From contig CAVPUC010000001.1 of the NCBI GenBank assembly GCA_963708865.1, forward strand, positions 124,001 through 188,000: 64,000 nt of DNA, given 5' to 3'. The notes beneath the pieces were generated by a model. It was given only the letters and a program-made list of their open reading frames with translations. It was not told the origin of the DNA and ran no database searches. Within the stretch, counting starts at the first letter, position 1. Every line of letters starts with the position of its first letter. This DNA is from DAIDKA01 sp963708865. Its GTDB lineage: Bacteria > Pseudomonadota > Gammaproteobacteria > Steroidobacterales > Steroidobacteraceae. Of this stretch, positions 21,767 through 29,978 are shown in pieces. The translations under genes were made by a program, and so were the position numbers.

Positions 21767-22347
21767 TAAACTCTTTTGCAAATTATAGTTGCCAACGACG
21801 ACAACTTCGCTCTGGCCGCTTAACCCGGCCTAACCTCAGACCAGCTGGTGCCTGTGCCACTGACCCTGGGGACGCGCTCACAGGATCGCTCTGCATCGTG
21901 CTACGGGGTGCAGCGTTAAGAGACACCGTGGCTGGCCTAGCGTCTTCCCTGCTGCTCGGGTAGCGCGAAGCGAGAAAACAAAGAGACAGCTACGTACGTA
22001 GAGCCGGAAGCGTAGTGCTTACGGACGGGGGTTCGATCAAGGGTCGCGCCGATCCGCGAGGATCAGATGAAAACGGAGCTCACATCGGTGAAGCCTGACG
22101 GCGCTGTGTACTGCAGCGGCATGGTAACGCTGAGGGGTAGGAAGAAGCCCAACTTCAGGCCTGCCCTGTAGAGACTCATAGACTCGCTGAAGAGGCCACG
22201 CGCCTCTGGAGCGGGCACTAGGATGCCGCGATGCAATTGCGGCATAACACGCTCCGCATCCTCAAGGCCGGTGGCGGCCTTTTAGGATGAAGGCATAGTC
22301 CAGGCCGCTGCGAAAGCCGCGGATGAACTGTCCCCCCGCCTCCACCA
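21767..22347 (+). pseudogene. Second ssrA copy: 5'-truncated, interrupted by an intron-like insert
   Basis: Positions 21767-22037 repeat 18685-18955 of the intact tmRNA over 271 bases with a single difference (A at 18921, G at 22003). After a 293-base insert, 22331-22347 supplies the missing TCCCCCCGCCTCCACCA. The copy therefore has the complete tag frame and 3' acceptor end but lacks the first 66 nt, including the 5' acceptor strand, so it cannot form a full tmRNA alone. Followed by a copy of the ssrA hairpin and then the intact RND operon. Confidence 0.9.
22038..22330 (+). mobile_element. Group I (IC3-like) intron in the T-loop of the second ssrA copy
   Basis: The 293-nt insert splits GGTTCGAT from TCCCCCC. 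The preceding exon base is U and the last insert base is G, as group I splicing requires. Core motifs occur in order: GGTGAAGCCTGACGGC (22087-22102, J3/4-P4-like), GGCATGGTAACGCTGAG (22118-22134, P5-like), TGTAGAGACT (22167-22176, P7 5' strand) and GAAGGCATAGTCCAGG (22289-22304, P7 3'/J8-7). The last matches the bacterial tRNA-type IC3 intron (Azoarcus) as I recall it. A possible guide GTCG (22043-22046) pairs with exon CGAU including the U.G. No homing endonuclease is encoded. Confidence 0.85.
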
Positions 22348-22349
22348 AT

Positions 22350-22378
22350 GAGGGTTCCGGCAACCGGCCGGAACCCTC
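22350..22378 (+). terminator. Copy of the post-ssrA hairpin
   Basis: An 11-bp stem, GAGGGTTCCGG with its complement, around CAACCGG. It follows the second ssrA 3' end exactly as the hairpin at 18975 follows the first. The stems differ by small compensating changes. Confidence 0.6.
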
Positions 22379-22480
22379 GCCTTCTCCCACAGCTGCGTGC
22401 GCCCTTGCCCTACAGCAGCGGCCGCGGCCTCCGGAATACCGTCCACAGGGATAACCATAATCACTGCGGACCGGCCAGCC

Positions 22481-25400
22481 ATGTGGATCGTCAAGGTAGC
22501 GCTGCAGCGTCCGTATACCTTCCTCATGCTTGCCGCGCTGATCGTGATCCTGGGCATGTTCTCGATTCTGACGACGGCGACCGACATCTTTCCAGCCATC
22601 AAGATTCCCATCGTCGCGGTGATCTGGCGCTACACCGGCCTGCTCCCGGATGAGATGGCGCACCGCATTGTGTTGTTCTCCGAGCGCACCGCGCAGACCG
22701 TAGTCAATGACGTCGAGCACACCGAGTCGCAGTCCGTAAACGGCACCGCGGTCGTCAAGTATTTCTTCCAACCCAACGTTAAACAGGAACTCGCCTTCGC
22801 GCAGATCACGGCGATATCGCAATCACAGCTGCAGAGTTCCCCGCCCGGCACCACCCCGCCGTTCATTCTTTCCTATGACGCCTCGACCGTGCCGATCCTG
22901 CAATTGGCGCTTTCCAGTGAGACCGTTCCTGAGCAGGAGATTTTTGATTTCGGCAGCAACGTTATCCGCACGCAGCTCGCCACCGTCGCCGGGGCGTCCC
23001 TGCCGTATCCATTGGGCGGCAAGCAGCGTCAGGTGCAGGTGGATCTGGATCCGCGCGCGCTGCGGGCACAGGGGCTGTCGGGCGATGATGTGGTGTCCGC
23101 CATTGCAGCGCAAAATCTCATCCTGCCGGCCGGCACGGAGAAAATCGGCACGCGCGAGTACTTCGTCAAGCTCAACGCCAGTCCCACACAGATTGAGCAG
23201 ATGAATGATCTGCCGGTTAGGGCCCGCAACGGCAGCGTGATCTATGTGCGTGACGTCGCCCACGTGCGCGACGGCTACTCCCCGCAGACCAACATCGCGC
23301 GGGTCAACGGCAAGCGCGCCGTCCTCATGAATGTATTGAAGACCGGCGATGCCTCCACCATCGACGTCATCAAGGGCATCAACGCCAAACTCGGCGGCGC
23401 ACGGGGCCAGCTGCCCGCCGGCGTTGATCTGGTGACGTTGAACGACCAATCAGTCTTCGTGCGCGGCGCCATCTCCGGCGTGGTGCGCGAAAGCCTGATC
23501 GCGGCACTGCTGACGGGTCTGATGATCCTGCTGTTCCTCGGCAGCTGGCGCAGCACGCTGATCATCACGGTGTCCATTCCGCTGTCGATTCTCGCATCAA
23601 TCGCCTGCCTGGCCGCGCTGCGCGAGACCATCAACATCATGACGCTGGGTGGCCTGGCCCTGGCCGTCGGCATTCTCGTCGATGACGCGACGGTCACCAT
23701 CGAGAACATCAACTACCAGCTCGAACAAGGCAAAGAGGTCGAGGCTGCGATCCTGGATGGCGCCAAGCAGATCGCCCTGCCGGCACTCGTCTCCACGCTC
23801 TCGATCTGCATCGTCTTCGTCCCGATGTTTCTGCTCTCCGGCATCGCCCGCTACCTGTTCGTGCCGCTGGCCGAGGCGGTCGTCTTTGCGATGCTGGCCT
23901 CGTATCTGCTGTCGCGAACGCTGATACCGACGCTGGCAAATTACCTGTTGAAGAAGCATGACGCGCGGGAAACCAAAAGCCGCGGCCGGCGCCGCAACGT
24001 GCTGGTCAGATTTCAGCAAGGCTTCGAGGCGCGCTTCGAGCAGCTGCGGCTGGGATACCGCAGTCTCTTGAGCACGACGCTGGATTCGGGCATTCGCTTC
24101 CCGGTGCTGTTTCTGGGCGCGATGGTCGCGACGGCCTTGCTCGCATTCCCGCTCGGTCCGCTGCCAGGTCTGGGTCAGGACTTCTTTCCCAGCGTCGATG
24201 CGGGCTCGCTGACGCTGCACTTTCGTGCCGCTTCCGGCACCCGGATTGAGCAGACCGCCATTCTCGCCGATGAAGTGGAAAAGATGATCCGGGACATCAT
24301 TCCGGCCAATCAGATCATCCACATCGTCGACAATCTGGGCCTGCCCTATAGCGGCATCAATCTCGCCTACACCACCGCCGCGCCGGTTGGCCCCGGGGAC
24401 GCTGATGTCTTCATCACCCTCGCCAAGCAGCACACTGCGCTCGCCAAGCTGCGTACCGCCCTGCGCGAGCGGCTGACGACGGCGTTTCCCGGCACCGAGT
24501 TTTCGTTCCTCCCCGCGGACATTACCAGTCAGATTCTCAACTTTGGTCTTCCAGCCCCCATCGATGTGCAGCTGTCGGGCTCCAACCTCGAAGGTAACGT
24601 CAAGTACGCCAGGGAGCTGCTGAAGCGTATTCAACTCATCGCCGGTGCCGTGGACCTGCATATCCAGCAACCGCAGGACTACCCGCAACTGGACGTCGAT
24701 GTGGACCGGACCAAGGCGCAGCTCGTGGGCCTCACGCAGCAGAACGTGGCCTCCAACATGCTGGTATCGCTTTCGGGAAGCTTCCAGACGACGCCTTCAT
24801 TCTGGATCGATCCGAAGACTGGCACCCAGTACAACGTCGTCTCCCAGACCCCGCAGTATCGAATGGCGTCGCTCAATGACCTGGGCAATACCCCGCTCAG
24901 TGAGCCCTCCGGCGGCAATCAGGTCACCGGCAGCACGGCGCAGGTGCTGGCCAACATCGCGACCTTCCACCGCAGCACCGGCCCCGCCGTGGTGAGTCAT
25001 TTCAATGCGCAGCCGGCGATCGATATCTATGGCAGCGTCGAGGATTCGGATCTGGGCTATGTCGATGCGAAGATCCGCGCCATCCTCAAGGACACCCGCA
25101 AGGACATTCCGAAGGGCGTGAACGTCACCGTCAAGGGCCAGGTGCTAACCATGCAACAGTCCTTCAAGGGACTGCTGCTGGGGCTCATCGCGGCCGTCGT
25201 GCTGGTGTACATGCTCATCGTGGTGAACTTCCAGTCCCTGCTCGATCCGCTGATCGTCGTGGCGGCGCTGCCCGCAGCGCTCGCGGGCATCGTATGGATG
25301 CTGTTTCTGACTGGTACGACGGTAAGTGTCCCGGCCCTGACCGGCTCCATCATGTGCATGGGCATCGCGACCGCAAACAGCGTGCTGGTCATCAGTTTCG

Positions 25401-25702
25401 CGCGCGAACAGATGGCAGAAGGCAAGGATGCCGTTGCCGCCGCCATTGAGGCGGGCTTCACCCGGTTGCGCCCGGTGCTGATGACGGCGCTCGCCATGAT
25501 CATCGGCATGATCCCCATGGCCTTGGGCCTTGGCGAGAGCGGTGAGCAGAATGCCCCGCTGGGGCGGGCGGTCATCGGTGGATTGGTATTTGCGACCTTT
25601 GCAACGCTCTTCTTCGTGCCGGTCGTGTTCAGCATCGCCCATCGGCACGATAAGGCTAAGGAGCAGTCCGCGCGCCAGGGTCAAGGTGGTCGCGATGGCT
25701 GA
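22481..25702 (+). CDS. RND efflux transporter permease
   Basis: An RND inner-membrane pump of about 1073 residues from ATG 22481 (MWIVKVALQRPYTF); an upstream in-frame start would add a non-hydrophobic leader. The first membrane helix is at residues 10-32, then the FPAIKIPIV periplasmic entry. Two large periplasmic loops alternate with helix bundles. The conserved TM4 segment GGLALAVGILVDDATVTIEN carries the paired Asp of the proton relay. The C-terminal half has GSIMCMGIATANSVLVISFA. It is the first gene of a permease-MFP-OMF operon. Substrate is not predictable. Confidence 0.93.
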   Translation: MWIVKVALQRPYTFLMLAALIVILGMFSILTTATDIFPAIKIPIVAVIWRYTGLLPDEMAHRIVLFSERTAQTVVNDVEHTESQSVNGTAVVKYFFQPNVKQELAFAQITAISQSQLQSSPPGTTPPFILSYDASTVPILQLALSSETVPEQEIFDFGSNVIRTQLATVAGASLPYPLGGKQRQVQVDLDPRALRAQGLSGDDVVSAIAAQNLILPAGTEKIGTREYFVKLNASPTQIEQMNDLPVRARNGSVIYVRDVAHVRDGYSPQTNIARVNGKRAVLMNVLKTGDASTIDVIKGINAKLGGARGQLPAGVDLVTLNDQSVFVRGAISGVVRESLIAALLTGLMILLFLGSWRSTLIITVSIPLSILASIACLAALRETINIMTLGGLALAVGILVDDATVTIENINYQLEQGKEVEAAILDGAKQIALPALVSTLSICIVFVPMFLLSGIARYLFVPLAEAVVFAMLASYLLSRTLIPTLANYLLKKHDARETKSRGRRRNVLVRFQQGFEARFEQLRLGYRSLLSTTLDSGIRFPVLFLGAMVATALLAFPLGPLPGLGQDFFPSVDAGSLTLHFRAASGTRIEQTAILADEVEKMIRDIIPANQIIHIVDNLGLPYSGINLAYTTAAPVGPGDADVFITLAKQHTALAKLRTALRERLTTAFPGTEFSFLPADITSQILNFGLPAPIDVQLSGSNLEGNVKYARELLKRIQLIAGAVDLHIQQPQDYPQLDVDVDRTKAQLVGLTQQNVASNMLVSLSGSFQTTPSFWIDPKTGTQYNVVSQTPQYRMASLNDLGNTPLSEPSGGNQVTGSTAQVLANIATFHRSTGPAVVSHFNAQPAIDIYGSVEDSDLGYVDAKIRAILKDTRKDIPKGVNVTVKGQVLTMQQSFKGLLLGLIAAVVLVYMLIVVNFQSLLDPLIVVAALPAALAGIVWMLFLTGTTVSVPALTGSIMCMGIATANSVLVISFAREQMAEGKDAVAAAIEAGFTRLRPVLMTALAMIIGMIPMALGLGESGEQNAPLGRAVIGGLVFATFATLFFVPVVFSIAHRHDKAKEQSARQGQGGRDG

Positions 25703-26966
25703 GACAGACCCGAGGGATGATCCGCGCCAGAAGGAGCGCTTGCGCAAAAACGCGCGCACCGTACTGCTGATCCTGGTGATCGTGGCCGTGGTGGCAGCGA
25801 TCATCGGCATCACCGTGCGGCTGGTCTCGCGCTCGCACTTGAAGCATCGCACCGCCGCGGATGCCGAGGTGACGGTCACGACCGTCAGGCCCACGCGCAG
25901 CGAGGCGGACAGCGAACTGGTGCTGCCGGGCAACGTCGTGGCCTATATGGAAGCGCCGATCTACGCGCGCACCAGCGGTTATCTGAAAGCCTGGTACACG
26001 GACATCGGCGCGCGCGTCCACAAGGGTGATCTGCTTGCCGAGATCGATACCCCGGAGGTGGACCGCCAGCTGGATCAGGCGCAGGCGGACCTGGATACGG
26101 CAAGCGCCAACGCGCACCTGGCCCAGACCACCAATGCGCGCTGGCAGGGCCTCGCCGCCAAACAGGCCGTCTCCAAACAGGACGCGGACGAGAAGGCCGG
26201 GGATGCCGCGGCAAAAAGCGCTGCCGAGGCATCGGCACGCCAGAATCTGAAACGGCTGCAGGACCTGAAGGATTTCCAACGCGTGATCGCGCCCTTCGAT
26301 GGAATCGTGACCGCGCGCAATACCGATGTGGGCGCGTTGATCAATGCCGGACAGGTCAGCGGTGCGGCGCTGTTCACGCTGGCGGACATCCATGTGCTGC
26401 GCGTCTACGCGCAGGTACCCGAAGCCTATGCCGCTGCGGCCCGCGCCGGACTGCCCGCAGAGCTGCATTTCTCGGAGCACCCGAACGATACCTACCCGGC
26501 GCAGACCGTTCGCACCTCCCATGCGCTGGATCCGGCCTCGCGTACCTTGCAGGTTGAACTGCAGCTGCCCAATGGAAACGGCGAGTTGTATCCGGGCGCC
26601 TACGCCGAGATCCACTTCAAGCTGCCGAGCACCCGCCAGACGCTGCGGGTACCGTCGAATACGATACTGTTCCGCGACACCGGCATTCAGATCGCAACGG
26701 TTGACCCCTCGCAGACCATCAAGCTTAAGAACGTCAGCGAGGGCCGGGATTTTGGTCAGACCATCGAGATCCTCGGCGGACTGGATGCCAACGACAGCGT
26801 CGTGGTCAATCCGCCGGATTCCATCGAAGAGGGCCTGAAGGTGCGCATCGCGCCTGCCAAGTCAGACCAGGGCAACGCATCGTCCGCCCCGGGCCAGAAG
26901 GGTCAAGGCGCGCCGGGCAATGCCTCGGGCGAGTCGAAAGCCCAGACTCACGAGTCCCCGCTTTGA
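25695..26966 (+). CDS. RND efflux periplasmic adaptor (MFP/HlyD family)
   Basis: A 423-residue membrane-fusion protein from ATG 25695, overlapping the permease gene by eight bases. N-terminal anchor TVLLILVIVAVVAAIIGITV, barrel-sandwich halves APIYARTSGYLKAWYTDIGA and IAPFDGIVTARNTDVGALI, and an alpha-hairpin rich in Ala/Gln/Lys (about residues 115-190). A beta-barrel domain follows, then a Gly/Ser/Gln-rich tail. It couples the permease to the outer-membrane channel encoded next. Earlier starts in frame lie deep in the permease gene. Confidence 0.92.
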   Translation: MAETDPRDDPRQKERLRKNARTVLLILVIVAVVAAIIGITVRLVSRSHLKHRTAADAEVTVTTVRPTRSEADSELVLPGNVVAYMEAPIYARTSGYLKAWYTDIGARVHKGDLLAEIDTPEVDRQLDQAQADLDTASANAHLAQTTNARWQGLAAKQAVSKQDADEKAGDAAAKSAAEASARQNLKRLQDLKDFQRVIAPFDGIVTARNTDVGALINAGQVSGAALFTLADIHVLRVYAQVPEAYAAAARAGLPAELHFSEHPNDTYPAQTVRTSHALDPASRTLQVELQLPNGNGELYPGAYAEIHFKLPSTRQTLRVPSNTILFRDTGIQIATVDPSQTIKLKNVSEGRDFGQTIEILGGLDANDSVVVNPPDSIEEGLKVRIAPAKSDQGNASSAPGQKGQGAPGNASGESKAQTHESPL

Positions 26967-28384
26967 ATATCTGGTTGAAGACGGTAGTCCTGGCAGGCGC
27001 GGTAATGCCGGCCGCCTGCTCGTTCGCGCCGCCCTACAAGGTGCCGCAGAGTGCGGCGACGCCTGCCGCGTACAAAGAAGCCGGCGAATGGAAGGCCGCG
27101 GAGCCTGCCGACAGCGCCCCGAAGGGAAGCTGGTGGACCGCCTTCGGCGACGGTGAGCTCAATTCGCTCGAATCCCGGGCCGCCGACGCCAATCAAACGC
27201 TCAAGGCGGCCTTTGCGCGTCTGCAGGAGGCCCGGGCGGATACCCGCGTCGCCCGCGCGGACCTGTTTCCCATGGTTTCTGTGCAGGGATCCGCGCTGCG
27301 CTCCCGCGCCTCCCCCAATTCACCCACGTACACCCCGGGCAAGCCCACCGAGGGCAATGACTTCAATCTGGAAGCCGACGTGTCTTACGAAGTCGATTTG
27401 TGGGGCCGGGTCCGCAATGAGATCAGCGCGGCGCGCGCCAGTCAGCAGGCCAGCGCCGCTGATCTCGCCTCCATGCGGCTCTCCATCCAGGCCGAAGTCG
27501 CCACCGACTACTTCGGATTGCGCAGCTACGACATGCAGCAGCGGCTGCTCGACAAGACGGTCGCGGACTACCATCAGGCGCTCGAGCTCACCCAAGCCCT
27601 GTTCGATGGCGGGGCGGCGGCGCTCTCGGACCTGGAGCAAGCCAAGGCGCAACTGCATTCAGCCGAAACTCAGCAGGCGGACATCCATCTGCTGCGCGCC
27701 CAACAGGAGCATGCGATCGGCGTATTGGTGGGCGAGAATCCCTCGCTCTTCAGTCTGGCGGTCAATCCCCTGCCGTTGGATACGGCGCCGCCACCCCTTG
27801 ATGCCGGGATGCCCTCGCAGCTGCTCGAGCGCCGCCCCGATGTGGCGGAGGCGGAGCGACGCGTCGCAGCGGCGAATGCCCAGATCGGCGTTGCGCGCGC
27901 GGCCTATTTCCCGCAGTTCAGCCTGGGCGCCGCCGGCGGCTTCAACAGCGTGCAGGCCTCCAACTGGCTCAGCGCGCCGAGCCTGTTCTGGTCATTGGGC
28001 CCGCAGGTGTCGTTCCCGATTTTCGAAGGGGGCAAACTGGTCGCGCAGACCGCCCGCGCCAAGGCGGTCTATGCCGAACAGGTCGCCAATTATCGCAACA
28101 CGGTCCTGACGGCCTATCGCGACGTGGAAGACAATCTTGCGGCGCTACGGCAGCTCGCAGTGGAAAGCGAGACGCAACGGCAGGCGGTCGAGGCGAGCAA
28201 TATCGTTCTGCAGAAGTCGCAGGACCGGTATCTGGCGGGGCTGGTGACCTATCTGGAAGTCGCGACCAGTGAGACCACCGCGCTGCAGGCCGAACTGTCG
28301 CGCATCAACATACAGACCCGGCGTCTCAATGCCGCAGTGCTGCTGATCAAGGCCCTGGGAGGGGGCTGGAACCAAAGCCTGTGA
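26963..28384 (+). CDS. RND efflux outer-membrane lipoprotein (NodT/OprM family)
   Basis: A 473-residue TolC-like channel protein. The TTG at 26963 overlaps the adaptor stop by four bases. A short signal ends at a lipobox-like MPAAC. Two OEP repeats are present, each with helical hairpins and the strand pair typical of NodT proteins (WTAFGDGELNSLESRAADAN; LERRPDVAEAERRVAAANAQ). It completes the tripartite pump. The 3' end overlaps the convergent glycosidase gene by 38 bases. Confidence 0.92.
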   Translation: MNIWLKTVVLAGAVMPAACSFAPPYKVPQSAATPAAYKEAGEWKAAEPADSAPKGSWWTAFGDGELNSLESRAADANQTLKAAFARLQEARADTRVARADLFPMVSVQGSALRSRASPNSPTYTPGKPTEGNDFNLEADVSYEVDLWGRVRNEISAARASQQASAADLASMRLSIQAEVATDYFGLRSYDMQQRLLDKTVADYHQALELTQALFDGGAAALSDLEQAKAQLHSAETQQADIHLLRAQQEHAIGVLVGENPSLFSLAVNPLPLDTAPPPLDAGMPSQLLERRPDVAEAERRVAAANAQIGVARAAYFPQFSLGAAGGFNSVQASNWLSAPSLFWSLGPQVSFPIFEGGKLVAQTARAKAVYAEQVANYRNTVLTAYRDVEDNLAALRQLAVESETQRQAVEASNIVLQKSQDRYLAGLVTYLEVATSETTALQAELSRINIQTRRLNAAVLLIKALGGGWNQSL

Positions 28385-29945
28385 GACTGATGCGCTCCCC
28401 TGGCCGCAGAGTGATCCGTCTTGCCGGGCCGCCACCCGTGGAAAGCCCCAACACCTGGCTGCGCTCATCGAGGCTGACGAGGGAGTGCAGCTGTCCCGAC
28501 TCCCCTGTCACGACACGGGCAATGCCGCCGTCAACTCGCGCGATCGATCGTCCATCGAGTTGCAGGTTCGCACCGCTGCCCTCGTAGGTCAGCTGCGCCC
28601 GATGCGTGCGGTCGGTGCGAAGACTGAATGTCGCGCCTGCAGAGGCCGCATGCCCGGGACGGATATTCCAGTGCAGTTGCCGCCCCGCTTCGCAGATCCC
28701 CGCCAACCGCCAGGTGAAGTCAATCATCACCAGCGCCGCCGGCGAGTACCCGGGCGGCTGGCCGTCGGTGAATGTGCCGGTCAGCGGATCAGCCTGCTGC
28801 CTGAAGTGGCCATCGGCCAGCAGCGCCTCGCACCAGCGCTGCATGAGCACGGCGTGCGCCGCCGATTTGCCGTAGTGGTCGAACCATCGCCCGGTTCGCA
28901 GCGCCGTTAGCGCCTGCGAGGCACCCCCCCAGGAATTTGCAGGAATCGGCCGTACGAAGAGTGCGTCGTCCAATGCCACGGATGGCAACGGCAGCGCCGA
29001 CCAGAATGCGCGCGGATCATGCAGCTGATGCGACCACAGATGCTCGAACGTCGGCTGATCCACGACGTGCTCGCCGCAGACGCGACTCAGGATATCGCAG
29101 CGTATCCGGATCGACTCACCCGCCGCGTCCAGGTCGTAGAACGCGGCCTCTTGCGCGTGATAGAGATGCGTGAGTATCAGCCGCTGCAGGTCTTGCGCCT
29201 GCTGCCCCCAGTGGGCAGCCTCGGCGCTCCTGCCCAGCGCCTCCGCCATCTGCGCCAGCGCCACCCGCCCGCCATAGGTCGAGGCAGACAGATCCGGGCA
29301 CAGGCGCGGCAGCTTCAGTCCCGCCGGAAATTTTTTCGCATCCTGGTCGGGGCATTGCGCAGGGATGCCGCGCCAGCGAGGGCTGTTGTCCTGACCCGTG
29401 TCGTAGGTGCAGAACCCTTCGGTAAGGCCGGTGCCGCGGATGTTGCGGTAGCGGCGCAGCCAGTCGTCCCACTTTGTGCACGCACCGTAGGCTTCCTGGA
29501 GCAGCGCCTCATCTCCCGTGGCCTGCGCCAGCTCCCAGGCGGTTGCGGCGATCGGTACCACCATCTGGATTTGGCCAAAGCCCGTTCCCGATACCTTGTT
29601 GTTGCACGGCAGCTGGCCGTCGGCACGCTGCAGCGCGAAGAAGCATTGATGGCTCTGGCGTGCCACATCGGGCCGGAACTTGCGGTAGAGCAGTGACTCG
29701 TGCGGACCACACTCCAGCCAGATACCCGCATAGGCGGCCCCTTCGATCAGCACCGGGCCGGCATAGCGCGGCAAGGTCTGCACGTTGGCCGCCAGCACGC
29801 CCAGGGCCTGGTCGTAGCCGCGCTGCCAAGCCGCGTGCTGGGTTTTGAACACTGGCGCCTCGACGGGGCGCGCCGGCGCGATGTCGGCGAGCGCACGGCT
29901 CGCCGCCGCCGCGAGGCTGCCTGCCAGAAACCCGCGGCGGTTCAT
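28347..29945 (-). CDS. Exported six-hairpin glycosidase (GH63/MGH1-like)
   Basis: A 532-residue protein with a Tat-type signal (NRRGFLAGSLAAAASRALA). The catalytic region resembles the (alpha/alpha)6 toroid of MGH1/GH63-type hydrolases: YRKFRPDVARQSHQCFFALQ, WDDWLRRYRN, LSASTYGGRVALAQMAEALG and PANSWGGASQALTALRTGRW. A C-terminal beta domain (SLRTDRTHRAQLTYEG) follows. As the last gene of the pectin/hemicellulose operon, it likely trims an oligosaccharide. Substrate is not assignable from sequence; GH105/GH88-like unsaturated-uronyl hydrolase activity was considered but its motifs are not evident. Confidence 0.7.
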   Translation of the reverse strand: MNRRGFLAGSLAAAASRALADIAPARPVEAPVFKTQHAAWQRGYDQALGVLAANVQTLPRYAGPVLIEGAAYAGIWLECGPHESLLYRKFRPDVARQSHQCFFALQRADGQLPCNNKVSGTGFGQIQMVVPIAATAWELAQATGDEALLQEAYGACTKWDDWLRRYRNIRGTGLTEGFCTYDTGQDNSPRWRGIPAQCPDQDAKKFPAGLKLPRLCPDLSASTYGGRVALAQMAEALGRSAEAAHWGQQAQDLQRLILTHLYHAQEAAFYDLDAAGESIRIRCDILSRVCGEHVVDQPTFEHLWSHQLHDPRAFWSALPLPSVALDDALFVRPIPANSWGGASQALTALRTGRWFDHYGKSAAHAVLMQRWCEALLADGHFRQQADPLTGTFTDGQPPGYSPAALVMIDFTWRLAGICEAGRQLHWNIRPGHAASAGATFSLRTDRTHRAQLTYEGSGANLQLDGRSIARVDGGIARVVTGESGQLHSLVSLDERSQVLGLSTGGGPARRITLRPGERISLTGFGSSPLPGP

Positions 29946-29978
29946 CGGCACCGCCCGGCCCTCAGGTGCGTCGGTACG

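Noticed and set aside
22063..22245. A 60-codon minus-strand frame inside the ssrA insert
   Set aside because: No homology-like features; the region is explained as structured intron RNA and is too short for a homing endonuclease.
22264..22283. Hairpin AAGGCCG...CGGCCTTTT read as an intrinsic terminator
   Set aside because: It lies inside the group I intron-like insert, just before the P7 3' motif, and is better explained as part of the intron fold (P8 side).
21767..22347. Permuted (two-piece) tmRNA
   Set aside because: In permuted tmRNAs the acceptor 3' part precedes the tag part; here the order is normal and the 5' acceptor half is simply missing.
18973..22347. Phage or integrative element with its own integrase
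   Set aside because: No integrase, transposase or phage gene is found between the ssrA copies; only the kinase-sigma gene and decayed duplicates.
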